Shown: positions 1 through 9,449, numbered from the stretch's first letter. The stretch: DNA of 64,000 nucleotides from Paenibacillus silvestris (GCF_009882985.1 NZ_WTUZ01000039.1:62001-126000), one strand, 5' to 3'. Program-made: numbers and translations. The notes: generated by a model from the sequence alone, not told the origin.

Positions 1-1068
1 AAAACGGCAACGACGGAGCCGAAAGATGCGGCAAGCACAGCGGTGCCGACAACGGCAGCCAAAACGGATGTGAAAGCTGGAGGTAAAGTGGGGATCTCGA
101 TGCCGACGAAATCATCCGAAAGATGGGTGAGCGACGGAGCTAATATGGTGAAGGAATTCGAAAAGTTAGGGTACAAAACTGACCTGCAATATGCGGAAGA
201 CGTTATTGAGAACCAGGTAGCCCAGATAGAAAATATGATTACCAAAGGTGTTAATCTCCTCGTTATCGCACCGATTGACGGAGAATCTTTGACCGACGTT
301 CTTAAGAAAGCACATGATGCCAAAGTTGAGGTTATCGCCTACGATCGTTTAATCAAAAAGAGCGAGTTTGTCAGCTATTATGCGACTTTCGATAATTTCA
401 AGGTAGGCGTACTGCAAGCTTCCTATATCGAGAAAAAGCTAGGCTTGAAAGAGGGGAAAGGCCCATTCAATATTGAGCTTTTCGCTGGATCACCGGATGA
501 TAACAATGCACATTTCTTTTTTGACGGCGCTATTTCCGTACTTAAGCCTTACCTGGACTCCGGTAAATTAGTGGTGAAGAGCAAGCAAACAGGGTTCGAG
601 CAAGTAGCTACATTGAGATGGGATGGTTCGGTTGCCCAATCCAGAATGGATAATCTGTTGAGTAAAAACTATGCTTCTGAAAAAGTGGATGCTATTTTGT
701 CCCCCTATGATGGAATCAGTATCGGAATTCTTTCTTCCTTAAAAGGTGTAGGTTATGGTTCCGCTGGTAAGACGCTGCCGGTTATTACAGGTCAGGATGC
801 TGAGCTGGCGTCGGTGAAATCAATCATTTCCGGGGAACAAACGCAAACCGTATTTAAAGACACTCGTGAGTTGGCTAAGAAAGCAGTTGCGATTGCAGAT
901 AGTGTTCTAAAAGGAAACAAAGCCGAAGTGAACGATACGAAAACGTATAACAATGGCGTTAAAGTTGTTCCTGCCTACCTGCTTGAGCCTGTATCTGTCG
1001 ATGTATCCAACTATGAATCCATATTGGTAACCAGTGGTTATTACACAAAAGATAAATTAGGTAAATAA
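1..1068 (+). CDS. chvE: ChvE/XylF-type sugar-binding protein, 5' partial
   Basis: Periplasmic-type substrate-binding protein of a multiple monosaccharide (xylose, arabinose, glucose, galactose class) ABC importer. The frame is open from base 1, so the start and lipoprotein signal lie outside the window. The first residues are a low-complexity Ala/Thr/Lys linker typical of the stretch after a lipobox Cys. A type I periplasmic fold follows: an ISMPTKSSERW opening strand, ENQVAQIENMI, LLVIAPIDG and AYDRLI, all typical of the ChvE/XylF group. The C-terminal part shows the ITGQDAE and SGEQTQTV motifs. It is followed by a hairpin and then by the ATPase and permease genes of the same importer. A GTG at 43 is an internal codon, not the start. 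The family call is firm; the exact sugar is inferred. Confidence 0.9.
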   Translation, partial: KTATTEPKDAASTAVPTTAAKTDVKAGGKVGISMPTKSSERWVSDGANMVKEFEKLGYKTDLQYAEDVIENQVAQIENMITKGVNLLVIAPIDGESLTDVLKKAHDAKVEVIAYDRLIKKSEFVSYYATFDNFKVGVLQASYIEKKLGLKEGKGPFNIELFAGSPDDNNAHFFFDGAISVLKPYLDSGKLVVKSKQTGFEQVATLRWDGSVAQSRMDNLLSKNYASEKVDAILSPYDGISIGILSSLKGVGYGSAGKTLPVITGQDAELASVKSIISGEQTQTVFKDTRELAKKAVAIADSVLKGNKAEVNDTKTYNNGVKVVPAYLLEPVSVDVSNYESILVTSGYYTKDKLGK

Positions 1069-1087
1069 ATTCAACCTAGGAATGCCT

Positions 1088-1131
1088 AAGTGATCTAGTG
1101 ATAGCCGAGTATGACTATCGTTAGATCACTT
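1088..1131 (+). promoter_or_regulatory. Intercistronic hairpin after the binding-protein gene
   Basis: A 17-bp stem with two G-U wobbles (1088-1104 pairing with 1115-1131) and a 10-nt loop lies between chvE and gguA. No T-run follows, so it is more likely an mRNA-stabilising or partial attenuation element than a full terminator. Such hairpins often keep binding-protein mRNA more abundant than the ATPase and permease mRNA. Confidence 0.6.
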
Positions 1132-1156
1132 ATTACATGGAAGGCTTGGTGATCGC

Positions 1157-2707
1157 ATGTCGGATGCCATATTGGAAATGAGAAATATTACAAAAACATT
1201 TCCGGGTGTGAAAGCGCTCAGTAATGTGAATTTGCGCGTACAAGAAGGTGAGATTCACGCTCTGCTTGGTGAGAATGGTGCAGGCAAATCAACACTGATG
1301 AAAGTATTAAGCGGCGTATATCCACACGGAACCTATGATGGCGACATTCTGTTCAAGGGTCAAGTCTGTGAGTTCAAAGATATCAAACAAAGTGAGAATT
1401 TGGGCATTGTTATTATTCATCAAGAATTGGCGCTTATTCCGTACCTATCTATATCAGAGAATATATTTCTGGGCAATGAGCAGTCTTCGCGAGGAATCAT
1501 TAATTGGAACGATACCATTGTGAAGACAAGGGAACTTCTGCAGAAAGTTGGCTTACAGGAGCAACCCACGACGTTGACGATTGATATTGGTGTCGGCAAG
1601 CAGCAATTGGTGGAAATCGCCAAAGCCCTGTCTAAAAAGGTGAAGCTGCTCATACTGGATGAGCCAACGGCGGCCTTGAACGAAGAAGATAGCAATAATT
1701 TGCTGAATTTATTATTAGCATTCAAAAAGCAAGGAATCTCTTCTATTTTGATCTCTCACAAATTAAATGAAATTTCTAAGGTGGCCGATTCAATAACCAT
1801 TCTTAGGGACGGTCAAACGATAGAAACGCTGGATATGAGAAAAGACCAAATCACGGAAGATCGCATTATTAAAGGCATGGTAGGGCGGGATTTAACGAAT
1901 CGTTATCCAATCAGAGAGCCGCAAATTGGTGAGATGCTTTTTGAAGTCAAGGATTGGAATGTGTTTCATCCTCTGCAAGACAATCGTAAAGTCATCGATC
2001 AAGTAAATTTGAACATTCGTAAAGGTGAAATTGTCGGCATTGCTGGATTAATGGGAGCAGGTAGAACGGAACTGGTGATGAGTATTTTTGGCAAATCCTA
2101 TGGGAAGAAAATCAGTGGTCGATTGTATAAGGACGGTAAGGAAGTTCATTTGCCAACCATTGATAAGGCCATTCAGCATGGTGTTGCTTATGTGACGGAA
2201 GATCGCAAGAACTATGGACTCATTTTGATTGATGATATTAAAAGAAATATAACGTTGGCAAGGCTGGATAAGATTTCGAAAAATAAAGTCGTCAATGAGA
2301 ATGAAGAAATTGTTCATGCCGAGAGCTTTCGTCAAAAGATGAATATTAAAACATCAAGCATTTTACAGAAAACAGGGAACTTGAGCGGTGGTAATCAACA
2401 GAAGGTCGTTTTGAGCAAATGGATCTTTTCAGATCCGGATATCCTCATTCTGGATGAACCAACACGGGGAATCGATGTCGGGGCCAAATATGAGATCTAT
2501 ACGATTATTCATCAATTAGCCATGGAGGGCAAAGGAATCCTGCTTATTTCCTCGGAACTGCCTGAAATTCTGGGGATGTGTTACCGTGTTTATGTGATGA
2601 ATGAGGGGAAAATGGTTGGAGAATTAAGTAAAGAGGAAGCTTCACAGGAAGCAATCATGAAGTGCATTACGAGGGCAGGGGGACACATGCATGGAAACAC
2701 TGACTAA
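1157..2707 (+). CDS. gguA: Sugar ABC importer ATP-binding protein (GguA/XylG type)
   Basis: Cytoplasmic ATPase of a CUT2 sugar importer, with two fused nucleotide-binding domains as in XylG, RbsA and GguA; 516 aa is the usual length. Domain 1 (about 1-245) has Walker A GENGAGKST and Walker B LLILDEPTAAL. Its signature region reads IGVGKQQLVEIAKAL. Domain 2 (about 260-505) has a degenerate Walker A, GLMGAGRTEL, but an intact LSGGNQQK signature and LILDEPTRGIDVG. That degeneracy is normal for the family. It overlaps the permease start by 17 nt, so the two are translationally coupled. The ATG at 1157 follows a GGAAGG site. Confidence 0.93.
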   Translation: MSDAILEMRNITKTFPGVKALSNVNLRVQEGEIHALLGENGAGKSTLMKVLSGVYPHGTYDGDILFKGQVCEFKDIKQSENLGIVIIHQELALIPYLSISENIFLGNEQSSRGIINWNDTIVKTRELLQKVGLQEQPTTLTIDIGVGKQQLVEIAKALSKKVKLLILDEPTAALNEEDSNNLLNLLLAFKKQGISSILISHKLNEISKVADSITILRDGQTIETLDMRKDQITEDRIIKGMVGRDLTNRYPIREPQIGEMLFEVKDWNVFHPLQDNRKVIDQVNLNIRKGEIVGIAGLMGAGRTELVMSIFGKSYGKKISGRLYKDGKEVHLPTIDKAIQHGVAYVTEDRKNYGLILIDDIKRNITLARLDKISKNKVVNENEEIVHAESFRQKMNIKTSSILQKTGNLSGGNQQKVVLSKWIFSDPDILILDEPTRGIDVGAKYEIYTIIHQLAMEGKGILLISSELPEILGMCYRVYVMNEGKMVGELSKEEASQEAIMKCITRAGGHMHGNTD

Positions 2708-3857
2708 AATGTTCAAAAGCAACATCCGTCAATACGGTATGATCATTGCACTAGTCTTAATAACGTTATTGTTTCAGATTTTGACAGATGGGGTTCTGTT
2801 AAAATCTCTGAATGTAACGAATTTGATTTTGCAAAATAGTTACATTTTGGTGCTTGCTATAGGTATGTTATTAGTAATTATCACTGGAAATATTGATTTA
2901 TCTGTAGGATCTGTAGCCGCATTCGTAGGTGCAGTTTCTGCCGTTCTGATGGTTGATATGAAAATGCCTTTTGCCATAGCGATCATCGTTTCTTTGCTTA
3001 TTGGAGCCTTGGTAGGGGCGTGGCAGGGATTTTGGGTCGCTTATGTGCGAATCCCCTCTTTCATCGTTACGCTGGCCGGGATGCTCCTCTTCCGGGGATT
3101 GACGATGATCGTTCTGAACGGGATGTCGATCGCACCGTTCCCGAAGGCTTTTCAGAAAATTAGTTCTGGCTTTATACCAGATGTATTACATGCAAGCACA
3201 GTGCATATCACTACACTGATTATAGGTCTTGTATTATCCCTTATTTTGATATGGAGTGAACTTAGGAAACGAAAGAATCAAGTCAAATACAATTTCGATG
3301 TGATGCCAAAGGGTTTGTTGATTGCTAAAATTTCCGTCATGGTCCTGATTATTAATGTATTTACGTATGTATTGGCAACCTATGAAGGCATTCCTAACAT
3401 TCTAATTCTGTTGTTTGTGCTCGTTGTTATCTATTCCTTCATTATGAATAAAACGGTTATGGGACGTCACATTTATGCGCTTGGTGGAAGTGAAAAAGCA
3501 GCTAAATTGTCAGGAATCAAAACGAATCGGGTTACCTTCTGGGTATTCGTCAACATGGGGGTAATGGCCGCATTATCCGGTCTCGTCTTTGCGGCAAGGT
3601 TAAATGCGGCTACGCCTAAAGCTGGTGTAAACTTTGAGTTGGATGCTATTGCTGCGTGCTTCATTGGCGGTGCTTCCGCGACCGGTGGGATTGGTACGGT
3701 TATTGGGGCTATCATTGGCGGACTTGTAATGGGTGTTATGAATAATGGGATGTCCTTGGTTGGTCTGGGCATCGATTGGCAGCAGGGAATCAAGGGATTA
3801 GTCCTGTTATTTGCGGTTGGTTTTGATATTTACAATAAATCGAAAACAGCTAGTTGA
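2691..3857 (+). CDS. gguB: Sugar ABC importer permease (GguB/XylH type)
   Basis: Integral membrane permease of the BPD_transp_2 (RbsC/XylH) family, 388 aa, with about ten predicted membrane segments. The family motif ITGNIDLSVGSV lies at about 63-75, and GGASATGGIGTV near 325-337 belongs to the conserved C-terminal part that faces the ATPase. A charged cytoplasmic loop (about 185-205) is typical of the XylH/GguB branch, which is longer than RbsC. The ATG lies inside the end of gguA and uses an AGGGGG site there. With chvE and gguA it completes a CUT2 importer, probably for xylose or related monosaccharides. Confidence 0.92.
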   Translation: METLTKMFKSNIRQYGMIIALVLITLLFQILTDGVLLKSLNVTNLILQNSYILVLAIGMLLVIITGNIDLSVGSVAAFVGAVSAVLMVDMKMPFAIAIIVSLLIGALVGAWQGFWVAYVRIPSFIVTLAGMLLFRGLTMIVLNGMSIAPFPKAFQKISSGFIPDVLHASTVHITTLIIGLVLSLILIWSELRKRKNQVKYNFDVMPKGLLIAKISVMVLIINVFTYVLATYEGIPNILILLFVLVVIYSFIMNKTVMGRHIYALGGSEKAAKLSGIKTNRVTFWVFVNMGVMAALSGLVFAARLNAATPKAGVNFELDAIAACFIGGASATGGIGTVIGAIIGGLVMGVMNNGMSLVGLGIDWQQGIKGLVLLFAVGFDIYNKSKTAS

Positions 3858-3884
3858 ATCTATCTAGGTAAGAGGGAAACAAAC

Positions 3885-3910
3885 AAGACTTTCCTGAAAA
3901 GGAGGGTCTT
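3885..3910 (+). terminator. Hairpin after gguB
   Basis: An 11-bp stem with wobble pairs (3885-3895 with 3900-3910) closes on a GAAA tetraloop. It sits 28 nt after the permease stop. The tail is ATTGG rather than a T-run, so termination may be weak or Rho-dependent. It separates the importer genes from the sensor genes. Confidence 0.4.
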
Positions 3911-4009
3911 ATTGGCGTGATGCTATTGAATTATCTATTAGCCAAATGAACACCAGTTATTATAAAATGAAAGTGTTTTCGGAATGCCTAGGTTATAGGA
4001 GGAGCTAGT

Positions 4010-5026
4010 ATGAAAAAGCTGATGATGGTATATGCGATACTAATCGCAACTTTTTTGCTTTTCCTTTACTTTTATCACTACAACGAATCTACGGATCAAT
4101 CGCTTAAGCAGATGAATCGCGGATTACAAGGGAAAATAGAAGATAAATATGTCATGGTTAACTTCCAATCCGGCATTGATTATTGGAAAAGCTGTCTCAA
4201 AGGATTCGAGGATGCCGCGAAGGCATTGAATGTTTCCGTTGAGTATCGAGGCGCTACACAATACGATGTCTACGAAGAGATAACGGTTTTGGAACAAGTC
4301 ATTGCCAAGAAGCCGGCAGGAATTGCGGTCTCGGCGATCAATCCGGACGCACTTGTTGTGACCATTAATAAAGCTGTCGAAGCGGGTATTCCTGTCGTAT
4401 TATTCGATTCTGGTGCACCGAAGAGTAAAGCGTACTCTTTCCTGGGAACGAATAATTATAATGCTGGCGTAAGCGCAGCTCACAAAATGGCTGAGTTGAC
4501 CGGATTAAATGGGAAGCTTGCGATTATTACGCTGCCTAATCAACTCAATCATCAGGATCGGATGGCGGGATTTCAGGATACGATCCGAACCAGCTACCCC
4601 AACTTGCAGATTATAGCAATCGAAGATGGTAGAGGGGACCAGTTGGCGTCCGAACGGATTGCAGCTAGCCTTCTCAAGGATCATCCGGATTTAAAAGGTA
4701 TATTTGCCACTGAGGCTAATGGGGGTGTGGGTGTAGGTAATGCAGTAAAAAACTTGAATCGGCTTTCACAAGTGAAAATTATTGGATTTGATACCGATAA
4801 AGGAACGCTTGATATGGTGAAGAACGAGACTATTTCAGCAACGCTGGCGCAAGGTACATGGAATATGGGGTATTGGTCGCTTATGCAGCTGCTGCATCTT
4901 CAAAAGGAAGCCCAGAAATCTCAATTACCGCTGCAGAATGCCAAGGAGCCGCTTGTGCCTACTTATGTGGATACAGGAATTACGATCGTGACGAAGGAAA
5001 ATGTTGATATCTATTATGCCAAATGA
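4010..5026 (+). CDS. XylFII-like membrane-anchored sugar-binding sensor protein
   Basis: A 338-aa type I periplasmic sugar-binding protein with one N-terminal hydrophobic segment (about 4-23) and no lipobox, so it is probably membrane-tethered. The binding fold shows YVMVNFQSGIDYWK, PAGIAVSAINPDA, PVVLFDSG, FLGTNNYNAG and IIGFDTDKG, typical of the RbsB/XylF group. It lies directly before a LytS-like kinase and a YesN-like regulator, the same order as Clostridium beijerinckii XylFII-LytS/YesN. In that system the binding protein docks on the kinase and signals xylose to induce the xylFGH importer. The same role for the upstream importer is inferred. An AGGAGG site precedes ATG 4010. Confidence 0.85.
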   Translation: MKKLMMVYAILIATFLLFLYFYHYNESTDQSLKQMNRGLQGKIEDKYVMVNFQSGIDYWKSCLKGFEDAAKALNVSVEYRGATQYDVYEEITVLEQVIAKKPAGIAVSAINPDALVVTINKAVEAGIPVVLFDSGAPKSKAYSFLGTNNYNAGVSAAHKMAELTGLNGKLAIITLPNQLNHQDRMAGFQDTIRTSYPNLQIIAIEDGRGDQLASERIAASLLKDHPDLKGIFATEANGGVGVGNAVKNLNRLSQVKIIGFDTDKGTLDMVKNETISATLAQGTWNMGYWSLMQLLHLQKEAQKSQLPLQNAKEPLVPTYVDTGITIVTKENVDIYYAK

Positions 5027-5057
5027 CAGCTAAGAGGCGAATGATGAGGTGAAGCGC

Positions 5058-6920
5058 ATGAAGATGTCCAAATGGTTTACACTCAATAACTGGCCGATTC
5101 GTTATAAACTAATCATGCACTTCTTATTAATCAGCATTCTGCCTGCCATTTGTCTGGGCATTCTGATCGCATTAGCGACAGATCGGATTATTGAGAAACA
5201 GGTGAATGAACATACATCTCAATTAATCGGTAATGTAAATACATCGCTTGAATCGTACGCGGGAAATTTGCAGAATATTACCTACTTCACATCCTTTAAC
5301 CCGCAAGTGATGCGGTTTCTAAGCAATGAGCCGGCCATTCAGACAACAGAAACCTACGATATGCGGAGATTTCTTCAGGGATTCACAACCCTTTATTCGG
5401 AAGTGGCGGGTATTCTGGTGGTGAATGCGCAAGGAGATTACATAAGTAACGAAATGTATGCAAGGACATCCCGGAGCCTAACAGAAGAAGATTGGTATAA
5501 GGAAGCTGTTGATCGCAAGGGGATATTCAGCATCGTAGGTCATCCTTCAGGAAGAAATGTCACCACACACGTCGACTATAAGGATGAGGATATTGTCTCC
5601 GTGGTCAGAGCGATTCTGGATCCACAAAGTCAAGCCGTAATGGGTGTTATTCTTATTGATTTGAAGCTTAGAGTCATCGCAGAAACCGTACAGGACGTAA
5701 GCTTAGGGAAATCGGGTTACTTGATGGTTATCGATGATAAAGCTGAAAGTATCTACACACCAGATCATCCTCTTGTGAGTAAGTTTCAGCGAAGCTGGAT
5801 TGACGAGAATCCCTCAGGTACTTTTTCTAAAACGATCAATGGCATCAACATGCAATTCATTTATCGGAAGTCCGCCTTTACCAATTGGACGACGGTAGGT
5901 GTATTTTCAACCCAAGAGACGGTCCGAGAGGTTCGGGAAATCCGCCTATATTTGATTATGTTTGTTTTCGTTGTTTGTTTGCTAGGCATCGCTGCTTCGT
6001 ATTACTTGTCCTACACGATATCTCTGCCTATTTGGCAGCTTATGTCGTTCATGAGAAGAGCAGAGGATGGGAATTTATCTATACGATTTAAGGATAATCG
6101 AACAGATGAAATTGGCATGCTGGGACGAAGCTTCAATACAATGCTGATGCAAATAACGAAGCTGATCGCTTTGGTTGAGAAGGAGCAGCGACAGAAGAGG
6201 GAAGCGGAGCTGCGAAGTCTGCAAGCACAAATAAAGCCGCATTTTTTATATAATACACTCGATACGATTCTATGGTTAGCTCGTAAAAGCGGTGCGCATG
6301 AAGTGACCGAAGTGGTCGATTCCCTATCCAGACTTTTTCGCATAGGTCTTAGCAAGGGGAACGAAGTCATTTCACTTATGGAAGAATTCGAACACGTGAA
6401 AAGCTATCTCATCATTCAAAAAACAAGGTACAAGGAAAAATTAAATTATTCCATTGTTATAGACCCTTTGCTTCATGAGCTTGATGTACTCAAGCTGATT
6501 CTTCAACCAATTGTGGAAAATGCCATCTATCATGGGATTAAAGAGCGCAGAGGACCTGGTAATATCGACATACATGCTAGGAACGAGAGTGAAAGAGTCG
6601 TTATCACCATACGTGATAATGGAGCTGGCATGTCGGGGGAAAAGCTGGAACGTTTAAGACGAACTTTGGAAACGGCTGCTTCAAAATCAGTTGCTGTAGC
6701 GAGTGAATATAAGAAGGAAGATCAGCCTGTAAGTGAGCAGGAATTGTCATTTATTGCAGCAACTCCTCCCTCAGGCGAGGGGTATGGATTAAAGAATGTA
6801 CATGAACGAATTGTGATAAGCTTCGGAGAAGCTTATGGGGTATCGATTGACAGCATAAGGGGAGAAGGAACAACCGTAACCATTACGCATCCTATGTTAA
6901 AAAGAGAGGTGTCCGTGTGA
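5058..6920 (+). CDS. LytS/YesM-family sensor histidine kinase
   Basis: Membrane sensor kinase of about 620 aa. The TM1 region is near residues 15-40, followed by an extracellular Cache-like domain (about 45-290), TM2 near 295-320, a HAMP linker (SLPIWQLMSFM to MLGRSFNTM), and a His_kinase phosphoacceptor in LQAQIKPHFLYNTLD. The ATPase domain has the N-box QPIVENAIYHG and the later G-box GYGLKNVHERI. About 40 residues rich in Ser, Ala and Lys are inserted between the ATP-binding motifs, which is unusual. ATG 5058 is preferred because GAGGTGA lies 6 nt upstream; the in-frame GTG at 5049 overlaps that site. It probably receives the signal from the preceding binding protein. Confidence 0.88.
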   Translation: MKMSKWFTLNNWPIRYKLIMHFLLISILPAICLGILIALATDRIIEKQVNEHTSQLIGNVNTSLESYAGNLQNITYFTSFNPQVMRFLSNEPAIQTTETYDMRRFLQGFTTLYSEVAGILVVNAQGDYISNEMYARTSRSLTEEDWYKEAVDRKGIFSIVGHPSGRNVTTHVDYKDEDIVSVVRAILDPQSQAVMGVILIDLKLRVIAETVQDVSLGKSGYLMVIDDKAESIYTPDHPLVSKFQRSWIDENPSGTFSKTINGINMQFIYRKSAFTNWTTVGVFSTQETVREVREIRLYLIMFVFVVCLLGIAASYYLSYTISLPIWQLMSFMRRAEDGNLSIRFKDNRTDEIGMLGRSFNTMLMQITKLIALVEKEQRQKREAELRSLQAQIKPHFLYNTLDTILWLARKSGAHEVTEVVDSLSRLFRIGLSKGNEVISLMEEFEHVKSYLIIQKTRYKEKLNYSIVIDPLLHELDVLKLILQPIVENAIYHGIKERRGPGNIDIHARNESERVVITIRDNGAGMSGEKLERLRRTLETAASKSVAVASEYKKEDQPVSEQELSFIAATPPSGEGYGLKNVHERIVISFGEAYGVSIDSIRGEGTTVTITHPMLKREVSV

Positions 6921-8134
6921 TCGTAAGTCCACCCTGGAAAGTACTGATTGCAGATGATGAATCGATCATTCGCGAAGGTATTTTAAGTTCATTGAATTGG
7001 CAGCAATTAGGCCTGGAGGTTGTAGCTGAGGCTGAAGACGGCGAAGAAGCCTTAGAGCTGGCATGCCAGCACCGTGTTCATATTCTGCTTGTTGATCTCA
7101 ATATGCCCATTATGAACGGTATGTCATTGATTAAACATATACGTGAAGAGCTTCCGAATTGCAAAATTATCATCATAACCGGACATGATGAGTTTGCCTA
7201 TGCACAAGCAGCTATTCGGATGAATGTGGACGATTATATCCTCAAGCCAGTGAATCCTGTGCAACTTGCGGATGTTTTAACGAAAATCACAAAGCAGATG
7301 GCTTCCTCTATGGAGAAAGAAGAGCATTTGCAAATGGCTTCCAAGCAGATTGAAAGAAACTTCTCGCTATTAAGAGAACGCTTCTGCCTAGAATGGATGG
7401 ATGGCATACTTAGCGAGGGAGAGATCAGAGAGCAGCTTGCGTTTCTTAAGATGCCAGGTCGAGCGCCGAGTGTTCTTGGCGTTATTCAATGGTCCGGGAA
7501 TTCAAGAGGCAAGGAGCTATTCTCGGAAAGAGACCGTCAACTGTACTTGTTTGCCGTGGAGAATATCGTGGAAGAACTGTTATCTCCCTACACGATGGTC
7601 AAATTTCGAGACCATTTGGGAATGCTGATTGTCTTAGTATGGGAAACGGTGCCAGCTGATCATATCGAGAAAATTCATGCAGCTGTGCAAACCTATCTGA
7701 AAATATCCATAGCTACTAAATTCTTGCAGGGTATAGACGAGGTTACACATGTTTCTAATACATACCAGCAAGCGAAAACGGCTTTATATAAAGAAGTTCA
7801 TCTGTCTCCTTTTGTTCGTCAGGCGAAGGATTTAATTGCACAGGGATATGGCAACCCTGAGATAACACTCGAGATGATTGCTCATGAAATGAAGGTATCC
7901 CCTGTTTATTTGGGACGCATATTTAAACAAGAATTAGGAATTCCTTTTGTAAATATGCTTACGCATACACGTATTAAACACGCCATTCATTACCTGAGTA
8001 CAACCGATATGAGCATTATTGAAATTTCCGAGAAAGTCGGCTATGACTCGCAGCATTACTTCAGTACGGCATTCAAAAAAGTAGTAGGCATAGCGCCAAA
8101 TCAGTACCGCAAAGAAGGAACCATGAAGTCGTAA
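6917..8134 (+). CDS. YesN-type response regulator, receiver plus AraC HTH
   Basis: A 405-aa response regulator. The receiver domain (about 5-125) has acidic residues ADDE, the phosphoacceptor in LLVDLNMP, and IITGHDE and DYILKPV at the output face. A variable middle region (about 130-295) is followed by an AraC-type DNA-binding domain (about 300-400) with ITLEMIAHEMKVSPVYLGRIFKQ and ISEKVGYDSQHYFSTAFKK. The GTG start at 6917 overlaps the kinase stop and follows AGAGAGG. It likely activates the sugar importer at the left end of the window, completing the binding protein-kinase-regulator chain. Confidence 0.9.
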   Translation: MIVSPPWKVLIADDESIIREGILSSLNWQQLGLEVVAEAEDGEEALELACQHRVHILLVDLNMPIMNGMSLIKHIREELPNCKIIIITGHDEFAYAQAAIRMNVDDYILKPVNPVQLADVLTKITKQMASSMEKEEHLQMASKQIERNFSLLRERFCLEWMDGILSEGEIREQLAFLKMPGRAPSVLGVIQWSGNSRGKELFSERDRQLYLFAVENIVEELLSPYTMVKFRDHLGMLIVLVWETVPADHIEKIHAAVQTYLKISIATKFLQGIDEVTHVSNTYQQAKTALYKEVHLSPFVRQAKDLIAQGYGNPEITLEMIAHEMKVSPVYLGRIFKQELGIPFVNMLTHTRIKHAIHYLSTTDMSIIEISEKVGYDSQHYFSTAFKKVVGIAPNQYRKEGTMKS

Positions 8135-8174
8135 GGTCAATGATGGGAAAAGCATACAAAAGGAATAATCAGGG

Positions 8175-8215
8175 GGGTATGACATATGTCATACCCTCTA
8201 TATGATGTTTATGAC
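8175..8215 (+). promoter_or_regulatory. Candidate DesR operator upstream of des
   Basis: A perfect 22-bp palindrome (8175-8196, half-site GGGTATGACAT) is followed by a related sequence with half-sites TATGAT and TATGAC (8201-8215). The two lie about two helical turns apart. A TATAAT -10 sits at 8239-8244, so the palindrome would be centred near -65, with a second site nearer the promoter. Bacillus subtilis DesR binds two adjacent sites in a comparable region of the des promoter. The palindrome could alternatively act as a hairpin ending the upstream operon, but no T-run follows. Confidence 0.5.
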
Positions 8216-8238
8216 TGCTTAGAATGATCGGAGGGACC

Positions 8239-8244
8239 TATAAT
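8239..8244 (+). promoter_or_regulatory. Putative -10 box of the des promoter
   Basis: TATAAT with no good -35 hexamer at 16 to 18 nt upstream, as expected for a promoter that needs an activator such as phosphorylated DesR. It would give a leader of about 60 nt before the des start. Confidence 0.4.
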
Positions 8245-8312
8245 GGAGTTAGGAGCTGCTGCTAATGTTCGTTCATTAGTCCTGCGGATCATACCCGAGG
8301 AGGAACTAACCC

Positions 8313-9380
8313 ATGACACAATCTACGCTAACTAATTTAAAAAAACAAGTTGCCCCTTACGAAAAGTCAAATACGAGGGCTAGTATCAAACAACTAATTA
8401 ACACTTTAGGACCGTTGATGCTGCTATGGGTTGCTGCCTATCTAAGCCTATCAATATCCTATTGGTTAACACTCCCCATTACGATCCTTGCATCCGGTTT
8501 CATTATACGGACTTTTATCATTTTCCATGATTGTTGTCATCAATCGTTTTTCAAGAGCCGCAGGGCTAATGAAATACTAGGTACCATCACCGGTATTCTT
8601 ACACTTTTTCCGTATCAGCAGTGGAAGAACAGCCACTCCATCCATCATGCAACAAGCAGTAACCTCGAAAAACGCGGGGTAGGTGATATGTGGGTTCTGA
8701 CTGTCGACGAGTATGCGGCATCTTCCCTGTGGGTTCGAATTGCGTATCGCTTATATCGGAATCCCTTCATTATGTTCGGATTAGGTCCTATCTTTTTATT
8801 CCTAGTTACGAATCGCTTTAACACGAAAGGTGCCAAACGTAAGGAAAGAATGAGTACGTACTTGACGAACGTTTCCATCCTTGCTTTATATGCCTTACTG
8901 ATCTGGGCCATTGGTTGGCAGTCGTTTCTTCTAATCCAAGGACCAATCATGTTTGTAGCTGGCTTGCTTGGGATCTGGCTGTTTTATGTACAGCATCAGT
9001 TTGAAGATTCCTATTTTGAGAACGAAGATGAGTGGAGTTATGTAAAAGCCGCGGTAGATGGAAGCTCTTATTATAAGCTGCCCAAGCTTTTGCAATGGAT
9101 TACAGGAAATATTGGTTTTCATCATGTACATCATTTGAGTCCCAAAGTGCCAAATTATAATTTGGAGAAAGCGCATAATGCGACCCCGCCGCTTCAGAAG
9201 GCAACGACCATTACCATTGGAACAAGTCTGAAATCGCTGCGCTTCCGTCTATGGGATGAGCATAACAAAACGTTTGTTGGGTATAAAAATAAACCTGATC
9301 TTGCTAAGACCAAAGAGCAAGCTGCTCTGGCGAATAAAATAGTAGTTGAAGCTCGCAAGTCGAGCTTACAAGGGCAATAA
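8313..9380 (+). CDS. des: Acyl-lipid fatty acid desaturase
   Basis: A 355-aa membrane di-iron desaturase that introduces double bonds into membrane lipid acyl chains to keep membranes fluid in the cold. The three histidine clusters are visible: HDCCH (72-76), HSIHH (108-112) and HHVHH (about 269-273). Four to five hydrophobic segments lie around them. Length and arrangement match B. subtilis Des (delta-5 desaturase). The ATG at 8313 follows a GAGGAGG site. The DesK/DesR sensor pair is next downstream, as in B. subtilis, which supports the assignment. The double-bond position cannot be read from the sequence. Confidence 0.92.
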   Translation: MTQSTLTNLKKQVAPYEKSNTRASIKQLINTLGPLMLLWVAAYLSLSISYWLTLPITILASGFIIRTFIIFHDCCHQSFFKSRRANEILGTITGILTLFPYQQWKNSHSIHHATSSNLEKRGVGDMWVLTVDEYAASSLWVRIAYRLYRNPFIMFGLGPIFLFLVTNRFNTKGAKRKERMSTYLTNVSILALYALLIWAIGWQSFLLIQGPIMFVAGLLGIWLFYVQHQFEDSYFENEDEWSYVKAAVDGSSYYKLPKLLQWITGNIGFHHVHHLSPKVPNYNLEKAHNATPPLQKATTITIGTSLKSLRFRLWDEHNKTFVGYKNKPDLAKTKEQAALANKIVVEARKSSLQGQ

Positions 9381-9449
9381 ATACATCCGTTTCGTGTTTG
9401 TGCTAAGATATAAGTAAATCTAAGTTGAAGAAATAGAGGAAAACGGACT

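Noticed and set aside
8175..8196. Palindrome read only as the terminator of the YesN operon
   Set aside because: No T-run follows, and its place upstream of an activator-type des promoter fits a DesR operator better, though a dual role is possible.
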